44,805 nt of DNA from Opitutia bacterium Tous-C8FEB (GTDB lineage Bacteria; Verrucomicrobiota; Verrucomicrobiia; Opitutales; Opitutaceae): contig NEUZ01000008.1 of NCBI GenBank assembly GCA_002304435.1, positions 1 through 44,805 on the forward strand, given 5' to 3'. Below, one piece after another: positions 1-8,994 of the stretch. Position 1 is the first letter of the stretch; every line of letters starts with the position of its first letter. Below the pieces are notes generated by a model that was not told the origin of the DNA, did no database searches, and worked only from the letters and a program-made list of their open reading frames with translations. Position numbers and translations under genes: made by a program.

Positions 1-977
1 TCGCCGCCGCCTTCGCCACCACCGCCCTCGCCCGGGCCCGGGTTCGGGGCGTCGCGGTCCGGGTGCTGATCGATGACTTTGACGTTCGCTTCACCCGCGG
101 CGGTGCGGCACCCGCGCTGCGCGCCGCGGGGGTCACGGTGGGGGTGTTTAATCCTCCGCTCCTCCCGGCTCGCTGGAGCGCGATTCACCTGCGAAACCAC
201 CGCAAGATCCTCGTCGTCGATGGCACCACCGGGTTCACCGGCGGCCTCAACATTGACGCGCGCTACTGGCGGCCGGACGACCCGGCCAAGGCCGGCGGCG
301 ACTTGCACGCGCGGCTCCGCGGACCAGCGGTGGCGCAGCTCGGCGAGGTGTTTGCGGAGGACTGGCATTTCGTGACCGGTGAGAGCCTGCGGGGCGAGGC
401 GTGGTTTCCCACTCCGGAACCCTCGGGCAACACGCCCCTGCGGGGCATCGCGGCCGGCCCGGACGAGCGGGGGGACCGGCTCCGCTGGGTGCTGCAAGGT
501 GCCCTCCACGCGGCGCAACACCACGTGCGGATCGTCTCCCCCTACTTCCTGCCGGACGCCCCGCTTCTGGCCGCGCTCAATGCCGCGGCCCTCCGCGGTG
601 TGCAGGTCGACGTGATTTTGCCGGCCCGCGGGGATCTGCCCCACGTTGACTGGGCGGTGCGCGCCAACCTGTGGCAGGTTCTCGAGGGTGGCTGCCGCGT
701 GTGGTTCCAGCCGGCGCCCTTCGACCACACCAAGCTGCTGGTCGTGGACGACACTTGGTTTCTCCTCGGATCGGCCAACTGGGACGCGCGAAGCTTGCGC
801 CTCAATTTCGAGTTCGTGCTGGAAGGTTTTGATCCCGCGATCGGCGCCAAGCTGGCCGAGGCGGCGGAGACCCGCCGGCGGCGGGCTCGTCCGGTCACCG
901 CCGCCCAGTTGGCCACGCGCTCGCTGCCGACCAAGCTACGCGACGGGGTCGCGCGACTCTTCCTCCCCTACCTCTGA
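1..977 (+). CDS. Cardiolipin synthase / phospholipase D family protein (5' end outside window)
   Basis: The reading frame is open from base 3 to the TGA at 975-977, so the gene begins upstream of the window. Two HxK(x4)D phospholipase D motifs are visible: an NHRKILVVDG motif near base 200 followed by a GGLNID motif, and FDHTKLLVVDD near base 720 followed by GSANWDARS. This paired-HKD arrangement is that of bacterial cardiolipin synthases, which condense phosphatidylglycerol or related lipids at the membrane. The visible part covers most of both catalytic halves; the usual N-terminal membrane segments would lie upstream. A GTG at 63 is in frame, but coding continues before it (the segment before the VLIDD motif is typical of the family), so it is not a start. 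Family assignment is firm; the exact lipid substrate is not determined. Confidence 0.88.
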   Translation, partial: AAAFATTALARARVRGVAVRVLIDDFDVRFTRGGAAPALRAAGVTVGVFNPPLLPARWSAIHLRNHRKILVVDGTTGFTGGLNIDARYWRPDDPAKAGGDLHARLRGPAVAQLGEVFAEDWHFVTGESLRGEAWFPTPEPSGNTPLRGIAAGPDERGDRLRWVLQGALHAAQHHVRIVSPYFLPDAPLLAALNAAALRGVQVDVILPARGDLPHVDWAVRANLWQVLEGGCRVWFQPAPFDHTKLLVVDDTWFLLGSANWDARSLRLNFEFVLEGFDPAIGAKLAEAAETRRRRARPVTAAQLATRSLPTKLRDGVARLFLPYL

Positions 978-1033
978 ACGGCGCCAGCAAGCTTGGGCCG
1001 CGGGCGATTTTGTGCTTCGGTCCGCGCAACCCT

Positions 1034-2818
1034 ATGTCCTCCACCCGCGCTTTCGCCCTGCTCCTTGGCTTGGTCACCCTCCTGCCCGCGGCCCAGCGCC
1101 CCGCCGCTCCGGACACCTTCGACGGCTGGGTCAACCGCCTGACCGCCGACTGGATCCGGGACCCCGCGGGGGCCGCCTCGGACGCGGCCGCGGGCAACGG
1201 CGACGACGACGAGGCCGGGGCGCTCTGGACCGAGGGACTGCAGGCGCGGCGGGATCGCCGCCTGAAGCTGGCGCAGGAGGGTTTGGCGGGCTTGGCCCGC
1301 TGGCCGGAGGCCGGAATGACGCCGTCGCAGCGGGTTTCCGCCGCGATGCTGCGCTGGCAACTCGAGCGCGTCGTCGAGTCAGCCGCGTTCACGGATCACC
1401 AGAACTTGTCCCTGTTCGAGCAGCGGCGCGGGCTGCACGTGGCGCTCGTCGAGTCGCTGACCGAGCGCGCGAGCTGGCGCCGCCCTTCGGATGTGACGCG
1501 TTATCTGGCGCGGCTGGGCCGGTTCGCGCCCCGGCTCGACGAGGGGCTGGAGCTGGCCCGCGGCTCGGCCCGGCGCGGTTTCGTGCCGCCGCGGTTCATT
1601 TTGGAGCGGGTGCAGACGCAGCTGCGGATGTTCCTCGACCACGCCCCGGCCGCGAATCCACTCGTGGCCACGCTCGGAGAGCGGATGAAGGGCATTGAGG
1701 GTCTGACGGCGGACGCGCAGGCCGAGGCGCTGGCGAAGGCGCGCACGCTGGTGGCGGACGAGATCCGGCCAGCCTACCAGCGCGTGCTGGCGTGGGTGGA
1801 GGAAGTGCTCCCAGGCGCGGTGCAGGAAGCGGGATGGAGCCGCCTGCCGAAAGGGGCGGAGGCCTATGCGGCGGCTTTGCGTGGGTTCACCACGACGGAT
1901 CTGGCCGCCGCGGAGATCCACGCCATCGGCCGTCGGGAAGTGGCCCGGCTGGAAGCGGAGGCCGAGGTGATCCTGCGGCAGCTTGGCCCCCCGGATGGCA
2001 CCTTCAACGAGCGGATGGCAAAGGCGACGCAGGGCCCCCTGGTGGAGGCGGCGGACCCGCGGGCGGCGCTGATCGCGCGCTATACGGACTACATCCGCGA
2101 CGCCGAGCGGCGCAGCGAGGCCCTCTTCAACCGCCGGCCCCGGGCGCCAGTCGAGGTGCGGCGGGTCCCGCCGCTGACCGAGCGCGTGTCCTCGGCCTAC
2201 TACTCGGTGCCCCCCACGGATGGCAGCCGCCCCGGGATCTTCTGGGTGCCCCTGCCGGGGAATGTCTTCTTTTACGGGGCGCGGATGCGGAGCCTTGCCT
2301 ACCACGAGGCCGTTCCCGGCCACCACTTCCAGCTGGCCATCCAGCAGGAGCAGCGGGACCTGCCCCGCTTCCGCGCGCGCCGCACCTTCGGGGGAATCAG
2401 CGCGCACAGCGAGGGCTGGGGCCTTTACGCGGAGCGACTCGCCGTCGAACAGGGCTGGTACGAGGGCGATCCCGCGGGCCAACTCGGCGCGATCGGCTCG
2501 GAACTCTTCCGCGCGCGCCGCCTCGTGGTCGACACGGGCCTGCACACCCAGGGCTGGACGCGCGAACAAGCGATCGCCTACGGCATCAGCGCCTCCGAGG
2601 TCGAACGTTACATCACCAACCCGGGGCAGGCCTGCTCCTATATGATCGGGATGCTGCGGATCCTAGAGATCCGCGAGCGGGCCCGCACGGCGCTCGGATC
2701 CGCCTTCTCCCTGCCCGATTTCCACGACATTGTCCTGACTACCGGCTCCGTCCCGCTGGCGGTGCTGGAGCAGGTGGTGTCGGACTGGTCCGGGGCGCGG
2801 CGGAAACCAGCGCGCTGA
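1034..2818 (+). CDS. Exported DUF885 family protein, probable metallopeptidase
   Basis: Protein of 594 residues. The ATG at 1034 is chosen because it gives a clean N-terminal signal peptide (MSSTRAFALLLGLVTLLPAA); the frame is open further upstream from a TTG at 1010, but that would place extra polar residues ahead of the signal. The DUF885 signature HEAVPGHH lies at residues 424-431, and the following SEGWGLYAERLA segment is also characteristic. The His/Glu pattern resembles the zinc site of metallopeptidases, so a secreted or periplasmic peptidase is likely, but this is inference from the family. The gene follows the phospholipase D gene by 56 bases and is convergent with the TonB-dependent receptor gene (12 bases between stop codons). 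No other domain is visible. Confidence 0.9.
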   Translation: MSSTRAFALLLGLVTLLPAAQRPAAPDTFDGWVNRLTADWIRDPAGAASDAAAGNGDDDEAGALWTEGLQARRDRRLKLAQEGLAGLARWPEAGMTPSQRVSAAMLRWQLERVVESAAFTDHQNLSLFEQRRGLHVALVESLTERASWRRPSDVTRYLARLGRFAPRLDEGLELARGSARRGFVPPRFILERVQTQLRMFLDHAPAANPLVATLGERMKGIEGLTADAQAEALAKARTLVADEIRPAYQRVLAWVEEVLPGAVQEAGWSRLPKGAEAYAAALRGFTTTDLAAAEIHAIGRREVARLEAEAEVILRQLGPPDGTFNERMAKATQGPLVEAADPRAALIARYTDYIRDAERRSEALFNRRPRAPVEVRRVPPLTERVSSAYYSVPPTDGSRPGIFWVPLPGNVFFYGARMRSLAYHEAVPGHHFQLAIQQEQRDLPRFRARRTFGGISAHSEGWGLYAERLAVEQGWYEGDPAGQLGAIGSELFRARRLVVDTGLHTQGWTREQAIAYGISASEVERYITNPGQACSYMIGMLRILEIRERARTALGSAFSLPDFHDIVLTTGSVPLAVLEQVVSDWSGARRKPAR

Positions 2819-2830
2819 CGCCGGGGCCGC

Positions 2831-5788
2831 TCAGAAACGGCCGTTGATCCCGAAGGTTAGCGTCGTGCCCGGGTAGTTGTAGTATTCCATATTGTCGGGC
2901 ACCCCACGGTAGCGGCGCTGCGGAACGTTGGTGAGGTTGTCGACATCGACGGTGAAGTTGAGCGTCGGCCGCAGCTGGTAGGCGAGGCCGAGGTTCACCA
3001 GCGTGCGCTCCATCCGGTAGAGGTACCGGGCGGCGGAGGCGGCGTTGTAGGCCTGGAGGTACTCGCCCCCGTAGTTGACGAGCAGCCGCGTGCTGAACCC
3101 GCGATAGCGCCAGCTCAAACTCGCGTTCGCGGTGCGCGGCACGAAACCGGCCACCTGGCCGGTTCCCCGGCGGCCCGTGCCGCCGTAGTTGCCGTGGGTG
3201 TCGAGGAGCGTATAGTTGAACATCCCGCTGAGTCCCTTGAGCGCCCCCGGTAGAAAGGTGAACTGCTGCTGGTAGCTAAACTCCCAGCCCTGCACGATCG
3301 CGGTGCCCGCGTTGGCGGAACGCAGGATGGTCCAACCGCCATACTCTCCGTTGTAACCGTTGTCGGTGCCGGTGCCGATCGTCCCCGAATCGATGCCGCT
3401 CACGATGTAGTCCCGAATCTCCTTATGGAACCAACCAATCGTGAGATTACCCACGGGTTCGAAGTAATACTCAAGGGTCGCGTCCCAGTTGCGGGCCGTC
3501 TGAGGCAGCAGCGCGGGATTATTGATCGTGACCGTCCGCTGGTTTTCGTTCGGGGTCTCGGCGGGGGACAGATTGCCAAAGGCTGGGCGCCCAAAGCTCG
3601 AGGACCAGCTGAGGCGGGTTTTCAAGTTGGCATTCCAGTCGTGCCAAGCGTGCACGCTGGGGAAGGCCTTAGTGTAGTCGCCCGTGCTCTGCCGACGATT
3701 GTTGGCATAGTCGCGCTGGGCGGCACCGGCCGGGTCCGCGGCCTGCTGCGCGGCGTTACTGAGGACGCGGGCGCGGACCCAGCCATCGGCCTTATTCTCG
3801 GTCTTCTCCCAGCGCACGCCGCCGAGGAACCCAGTGCGGGCGACCCAGCCCTCGCGGCCCAGCTTGCCCTGTGTCATCACGTAAGGAGCAGTGACCGTCT
3901 CCACCACGTCCCGGTAAGCGGTGTAGCGGGTGGTGTTGCGGAAATAAAGATCCTCGCGCCAGAGCGAGGGATCAGCGACCTCGCGCGAACGCATAAACCA
4001 GGAGGCCTCCCACTTGGGAATGGCCCGGCCCGTCATCCGCTGGTCCATAGTCAGCAGGTTGGGGTCGTGCGGCAGCGGGCCGGTGCCGGTGTAGCTCCAA
4101 CGGCGCGAGGCGCTGCGGACGCCGACGTGCTGCTCGCGCCAGTGCACCCCCGCCTTGGCGAACACGGGGGCCGCGAGCGGCAGGGTGTAGCGGGCGTCGA
4201 CGCGGGCCTCGGTGACCTCGTGGATCTGGCGGTCATTCTGATTGGAGAGCCCGTTGTTCGTTGGCCGGTAGTTCGCCGGATTCGTAAAATCCAGACCGCC
4301 GTTAGCCAGGAACTGCGGGTAAAGGTCCGAGCGGGTCCGGTCGATGATCCAGCCGGTGCCGCTGATGCGGTTTGTCAGCACCGCGCCCTCGCCGTTGCCG
4401 ATGTTGATGTGAGTCTGGGTGTAGCGGGCGTTCGCCTCGAGCAGGAGCCGACCCTGCTCGTGTTCCACGCCGAGGTCCACGCGGCGCAGCCGATTGAAGA
4501 AGTTGTTTGGTCCCGTCATCGTCACGTCGATGACCGATGAGGCCACGGGGCGGACCGTCGTGATCCGGGAGGTGTAACCCGGCACGATGCTGGTGGTCGC
4601 GCTGGGGACGGTGTCCTGCGCCTGACCATTGGTGAAGGCGCGCACGGCGTACTGGCGCCGGTAGACCTCCGAGTGGTCGATGTACGTCGTCAGGAAGGAA
4701 AGCTTGGTCGTGGGCGTGAGCCGGTAGTCGGCCTTGAGCGTCACGTTCTTCTGGCGCCGGTGGTTGTAGAGGTCATCCCAGCGGTAGTCCCAGAGGAAGG
4801 CCGGCTGCGTTATGGTGTTCTGGTAATCCCGGGTGGTGAAGAAGGAGCCGATCGCCGTCTCGCTGTTGAAGAGAGTCAGCGAGACGCCCAGGTTCCGGCT
4901 GCCGCCGAGAACGTCGAAGACCTCCTGGTAACCGAGGGTGAAGAGCCCGTGCAGCCGGCGGTCCTCACGGGTGGGAATCTGCTGGGTGAAGGACGGGGCG
5001 AGCCGGCCGGTCAGGGTGTAGGTGATGCGGCGCTTCTCGCGCATCGAGAGCGGCGAGCGGCTCTTGAAGTTGATCGTCCCCCCGAGGGAATCGGCGCCCT
5101 TGTCCGGCGTGTGGCCCTTGACCAGCTCCACCTGCTCGAACATCGCGCCCGTGATGTTGTTGACGAAGATCGACCGCCCCATCCCGCCTTGGCCGGTCAT
5201 CAGGCCGCCATCCATCGTCACGCTGTTCAGCCCTGGGCCCATCCCGCGGACGTTGAAGCCCGAAAGGTTCCCGCCCGCGTCGAGCTCCCCGTAGATTCCG
5301 GGCAAACGGATCGCGACCTCGCCAGCGTTCAGGTTGGGGAGATTCCCGAACGAGTCCGTGGCCGCGATGTTCTTCAGGTTTTCCGAGTTGCGGTAGGCCG
5401 TGATCGCGGCGGCGTCCCCCTCCCGCTCCCCGACCACCTTGAACTGATCCAGCTTATAGATGCCGGTGGTGAGGTCGAAGTCCTGGGTCACCCGCTGGCC
5501 CGCCGCGACCGTCACGGTGCGCCGGACGGCGTCCAGACCGATGTAGGCGACGACGAGCTCGTGGCTGCCGGCGGGCACGCCGGCAAGCACGTACTGCCCG
5601 GTGTTGTCGGTGAGCGCTGAGAGCCCGAGCGGGGCGATCTCGACGCGGGCGCCCGGCAGCAGATTGCGGGTGGCGGCATTGCTGACCGTGCCGGTCACGC
5701 TGCCGGGCTCAGCACCACTAAGTGGCAAGGCGAACGCGAGGACGGCAAGAACCAATCGGAGGAAGGTCGAGCAGGGGCGGGATGTCAT
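2831..5788 (-). CDS. TonB-dependent receptor with carboxypeptidase-regulatory-like N-terminal domain
   Basis: Outer-membrane receptor of 985 residues. The ATG at 5788 is preferred because MTSRPCSTFLRLVLAVLAFA is a good signal peptide; an in-frame ATG 90 bases upstream would add an Arg/Pro-rich stretch. After the signal comes a beta-sandwich of CarboxypepD_reg type (GSVTGTVSNAATRNLLPGA, with GQYVLAGVPAG). A plug domain follows, containing the motifs ATDSFGNLPNLNAGEVAIRL and FNVRGMG, then a long beta-barrel ending in Phe (FGINGRF), as expected for BAM-inserted porins. The substrate cannot be read from sequence; in this lineage such receptors usually import glycans or metal chelates. It is divergent from a second receptor of similar layout at 5983, with a 20-bp palindrome between them. 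There is no adjacent SusD-like gene. Confidence 0.93.
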   Translation of the reverse strand: MTSRPCSTFLRLVLAVLAFALPLSGAEPGSVTGTVSNAATRNLLPGARVEIAPLGLSALTDNTGQYVLAGVPAGSHELVVAYIGLDAVRRTVTVAAGQRVTQDFDLTTGIYKLDQFKVVGEREGDAAAITAYRNSENLKNIAATDSFGNLPNLNAGEVAIRLPGIYGELDAGGNLSGFNVRGMGPGLNSVTMDGGLMTGQGGMGRSIFVNNITGAMFEQVELVKGHTPDKGADSLGGTINFKSRSPLSMREKRRITYTLTGRLAPSFTQQIPTREDRRLHGLFTLGYQEVFDVLGGSRNLGVSLTLFNSETAIGSFFTTRDYQNTITQPAFLWDYRWDDLYNHRRQKNVTLKADYRLTPTTKLSFLTTYIDHSEVYRRQYAVRAFTNGQAQDTVPSATTSIVPGYTSRITTVRPVASSVIDVTMTGPNNFFNRLRRVDLGVEHEQGRLLLEANARYTQTHINIGNGEGAVLTNRISGTGWIIDRTRSDLYPQFLANGGLDFTNPANYRPTNNGLSNQNDRQIHEVTEARVDARYTLPLAAPVFAKAGVHWREQHVGVRSASRRWSYTGTGPLPHDPNLLTMDQRMTGRAIPKWEASWFMRSREVADPSLWREDLYFRNTTRYTAYRDVVETVTAPYVMTQGKLGREGWVARTGFLGGVRWEKTENKADGWVRARVLSNAAQQAADPAGAAQRDYANNRRQSTGDYTKAFPSVHAWHDWNANLKTRLSWSSSFGRPAFGNLSPAETPNENQRTVTINNPALLPQTARNWDATLEYYFEPVGNLTIGWFHKEIRDYIVSGIDSGTIGTGTDNGYNGEYGGWTILRSANAGTAIVQGWEFSYQQQFTFLPGALKGLSGMFNYTLLDTHGNYGGTGRRGTGQVAGFVPRTANASLSWRYRGFSTRLLVNYGGEYLQAYNAASAARYLYRMERTLVNLGLAYQLRPTLNFTVDVDNLTNVPQRRYRGVPDNMEYYNYPGTTLTFGINGRF

Positions 5789-5941
5789 TGGGATGGGTAC
5801 GGGCCGGGGGATACGGGGGCGGCTTCCGGAGCGGGAGTCCGGAACCGAAAGGAGAAGCGCGGCGGACCGCCGGAACAAGGCGATTCTATCGCGTCCCGTG
5901 GAACGGGTGCCCGCCCGGACACACGCGGCCTTGACCGCGCT

Positions 5942-5961
5942 GGAGGTGACCGGTCACCTCC
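5942..5961. promoter_or_regulatory. Perfect 20-bp palindrome between divergent TonB receptor genes (candidate operator)
   Basis: GGAGGTGACCGGTCACCTCC reads identically on both strands over all 20 bases; the flanking bases (T and C) break the symmetry. It lies 21 bases before the ATG of the plus-strand receptor and about 150 bases before the minus-strand receptor. It has no hairpin loop and no T tract, so a dimeric regulator site is more likely than a terminator. Each half begins with a Shine-Dalgarno-like GGAGGTGA, but it is too far from either start codon to act as a normal ribosome binding site. Which protein would bind it is unknown; no regulator gene is adjacent. Confidence 0.5.
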
Positions 5962-5982
5962 CCTGCAGCACACCGAACCCCG

Positions 5983-8979
5983 ATGAACCCTACCCTGCGT
6001 CTGCTCCCAAGCCCAATCCTCGCGCTGGCCCTCGCCCTGGTTCCCGCGTTGCTGCCCGCCCAACCGGCCCCGGGCACGATCACGGGCCGCGTTTCGAACC
6101 CCGCAACCGGAGAATTCGTGCGGAACGCCCGCGTGGTCGTCCGCGAGACCGGCGTCGCCGCGGTCTCCGAGGGCGGTGGCGAATTCCGGCTCTATCCGGT
6201 GACGCCCGGCCGTGTGACCCTCAGTGTTACCTACACCGGCTACCGAGACGCGAGCGCCACGGTGATCGTCGCCGCGGGTGCGACCGTCACGCAGGACTTC
6301 GCCTTGGTCAGCGCGCTCGCCGCGCCCGGCGGAGCGCTGAAGCTGGACGCGTTCGTCGTCTCCACCGAACGGGAGGGCGCGGCGAAGGCGATCATGGACC
6401 AGCGGAACTCGATGAACATCACCAACACGGTCGCCTCGGACTCCTTCGGCGACAACGCGGAGGGCAACGTGGGCGAGTTCCTCAAGCATCTGCCCGGCGT
6501 CGAGCTGGACCTGTTCTACGGGGAGGTGCGCACCGTGCGCCTCGGGGGCCTCGGCTCCGAGTACACTTCGGTGACAATGGACGGGGTCGCCCTCGCCAGC
6601 GTAGATGCCAACAACAGTGGCTCGGGTGCGGCGCGTTCCTTCACGATGGAGATGGCCTCGCTGAACTCGATGGAGTCGATTGAGGTGTCCAAGACGATCA
6701 GCGCCGACGTCGACGCCAACGCGCCGGCAGGCACGATCAACCTGCGCACGAAGCGGGCATTCGACCGCGCGGGCCGGCGGGTCTCGTGGCAGGCAAACGT
6801 CTCCGCGCACTCGGAGGAAATGGATTTCCGCGCCAAGCTGGGTCCCGACGAGGACCGCCCGAGCCGGAAGTGGCGCCCCGGAGGTATCTTCGAATACTCG
6901 GACGTCTTTCTGAACCGCTCGCTCGGCATCGTGCTGAACCTCAGCGAATCCAATGTCTACCAGGAGGCGCTCATCACGTCCCAGGCCTACAATGCAACGC
7001 CGACGGCGGCCGACCCGCGCCCGCTCGTCCCGACGACCCTGAATTTCCAGTGGGCGCCCCGCTTCAACAAGCGATTCGCCACCACCCTCACCGCCGACTA
7101 CCGCCTCAGCCCTGAGCTCCACATCGGCGTGGGCGTCGTCTACAACTACGCGGACCTGTGGACGCCGCAGCGCACGACGATCTTCAATGCCGGCTCCCGC
7201 GTGAACGTGGCCGGGGCGGACCCGCTCCTGAGTTTCGTGTCCGCGCCGACGGGCTCCGTGCAGGTCAATCCCGTAGCCGTGTCCAAGATGGGCGAGACAT
7301 TCACGCTGCTGCCCCGCTTCGGCTACAAGCGAGGTAACCTCGAAGTGGAAGGAAAGTTCGCCTACACTGACTCGACCAGCTGGTACGACCCCCTAGGGCG
7401 CCACCAATCGATCCGCGACAGCAACTCACCCACGGCGGCCAACGTTACCTTCCGCGCCGAGCGCTCCTCGCCGCTTTCCACCGATTGGCGCTTCACGCAG
7501 GTCGCCGGACCGGACATCAGCAACGGCGCGAGTTTCACGAGCCCATCGTTTACCCTCAACGACGGGCGTTTCGGGCGGATGACGTTGTTCAGCGGCGAGA
7601 TCAACGCGATCCTCAAGACCGCGCGGCTTGTTCCGGTGATCTGGAAATCCGGCGTGAAGTCGCGCCAGCAGTTCCAGAAGTTCGAGGACGACCAGCTCTC
7701 CAAACGGTTTGACTATCTGCCCGGTGGGACCACCGGCGGCTGGGCCAACTACCGTTCCCCTTGGGAGTACGACCTTGGGATGAACGAGGGTGGAATCCGA
7801 TCCCTCTCGGGCGGGAACGTCTTCATGCCCAACCTCCGCGCGATCGCGGATCTCTACCGTGCCAACCCGGATGCGTTCCGGCAGAACTGGGGGAACGACG
7901 GCGATAACTTCTACCAGTCTTACGTCGCGCGCCGCCGCCGATACTACGAAAGGATCGACTCCGGATTTTTGATGGGCACGGCGAGCCTACGTGGGCTCAC
8001 CCTGCGGGCCGGGCTGCGCTGGGAGGGCACCAGCACCGAAGCGAGCGAGGCGGACACGCGGCCCCCGGCGGAACTACGCGCGGCCGGCTTCCCGGTGAAT
8101 GCCGCCGGCCGCGCCACGACCATCCCGGGCATCCAGTACCAGTTCCTCTCCCAGCCGCGCGTGAAGCGCACCGGCGACTACGACAACCTGTTCCCCAGCG
8201 CCTCGGTCAAGTACGGCCTCGCCCGTAACCTCGACCTGCACCTCGGCTACAGCTCGACGATCCGCCGGCCCTCCTACGTCAACCTCGCGGGCGTCTGGAT
8301 CGTCAATGACACCGCCCTGACGGTCACCTCGCCCAACCCGCGCCTGAAGCCGGAGACGGCGGCCAACTACGCGGCGCGGCTCGCCTATTATTTCGAGCCG
8401 GTGGGCCAGCTCGCCGTCACCCTCACCGAGCGCAAAGTGCGCAACCTCTTCATCACCGACCGCCTGACCGCGCAGGAGTTCGGCTACACCGGGGACGACG
8501 AACTGCTCGGCTACGAGTTCATCACCACCGACAATGGACCGGGCACGATCCGGATGCGCAGCATGGAATGGGAGTACAACCAGAGCCTCTCGTTTCTCGG
8601 CGCGCTCTTCCGGCGCCTCTCCGTGCGGGCAAGCTACACCCGGCTCTACGCGGAAGTGCCGCGCGCGAACCTCACACCCCACCTCGCCAGTGGCGGGATA
8701 AATTACACCTACAACCGCCTCAACTTCTACACGAACTGGAACTGGACGGATGATGTGAACACGAACCTCGCTGGCACGACGTTCCGCCGGCACCGCACCA
8801 ACGTGGACGCCGGGGCCGGCTGGCGCCTGAGCCCGGCTTACAGCCTCTCGGTTAGCGTGCGCAACCTCACGGACACGCCTTACATCAACCTCCAGCGTTT
8901 CGCCGGCGGGCGGACCGCCCTCACGCGGAACGAGACCGTGGGCCAGAGCTGGACGTTTGCCCTGAAGGGCACCTATTGA
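5983..8979 (+). CDS. TonB-dependent receptor with carboxypeptidase-regulatory-like N-terminal domain
   Basis: Outer-membrane receptor of 998 residues starting at ATG 5983 with a signal peptide (MNPTLRLLPSPILALALALV). A CarboxypepD_reg-like domain follows (GTITGRVSNPATGEFVRNA). The plug contains VASDSFGDNAEGNVGEFLKH, VRLGGLGSEY and TSVTMDGVALA, and the barrel extends to the C-terminus. The plug motif 'GNVGEFLKHLPGVE' is typical of large receptors in Opitutaceae-like bacteria. It is only distantly similar to the receptor encoded divergently at 2831-5788, so the two are unlikely to be a recent duplication. The downstream FAD oxidoreductase begins 15 bases after the stop and is probably co-transcribed, so the imported ligand may be that enzyme's substrate or be related to it. 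The ligand itself is unknown. Confidence 0.94.
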   Translation: MNPTLRLLPSPILALALALVPALLPAQPAPGTITGRVSNPATGEFVRNARVVVRETGVAAVSEGGGEFRLYPVTPGRVTLSVTYTGYRDASATVIVAAGATVTQDFALVSALAAPGGALKLDAFVVSTEREGAAKAIMDQRNSMNITNTVASDSFGDNAEGNVGEFLKHLPGVELDLFYGEVRTVRLGGLGSEYTSVTMDGVALASVDANNSGSGAARSFTMEMASLNSMESIEVSKTISADVDANAPAGTINLRTKRAFDRAGRRVSWQANVSAHSEEMDFRAKLGPDEDRPSRKWRPGGIFEYSDVFLNRSLGIVLNLSESNVYQEALITSQAYNATPTAADPRPLVPTTLNFQWAPRFNKRFATTLTADYRLSPELHIGVGVVYNYADLWTPQRTTIFNAGSRVNVAGADPLLSFVSAPTGSVQVNPVAVSKMGETFTLLPRFGYKRGNLEVEGKFAYTDSTSWYDPLGRHQSIRDSNSPTAANVTFRAERSSPLSTDWRFTQVAGPDISNGASFTSPSFTLNDGRFGRMTLFSGEINAILKTARLVPVIWKSGVKSRQQFQKFEDDQLSKRFDYLPGGTTGGWANYRSPWEYDLGMNEGGIRSLSGGNVFMPNLRAIADLYRANPDAFRQNWGNDGDNFYQSYVARRRRYYERIDSGFLMGTASLRGLTLRAGLRWEGTSTEASEADTRPPAELRAAGFPVNAAGRATTIPGIQYQFLSQPRVKRTGDYDNLFPSASVKYGLARNLDLHLGYSSTIRRPSYVNLAGVWIVNDTALTVTSPNPRLKPETAANYAARLAYYFEPVGQLAVTLTERKVRNLFITDRLTAQEFGYTGDDELLGYEFITTDNGPGTIRMRSMEWEYNQSLSFLGALFRRLSVRASYTRLYAEVPRANLTPHLASGGINYTYNRLNFYTNWNWTDDVNTNLAGTTFRRHRTNVDAGAGWRLSPAYSLSVSVRNLTDTPYINLQRFAGGRTALTRNETVGQSWTFALKGTY

Positions 8980-8994
8980 CTTCACCCGCCCCCG

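Noticed and set aside
3425-5620. Two long plus-strand frames (371 and 315 codons) opposite the first TonB receptor
   Set aside because: They mirror the receptor's codon structure and contain Val/Gly/Glu-rich repeats without domain features.
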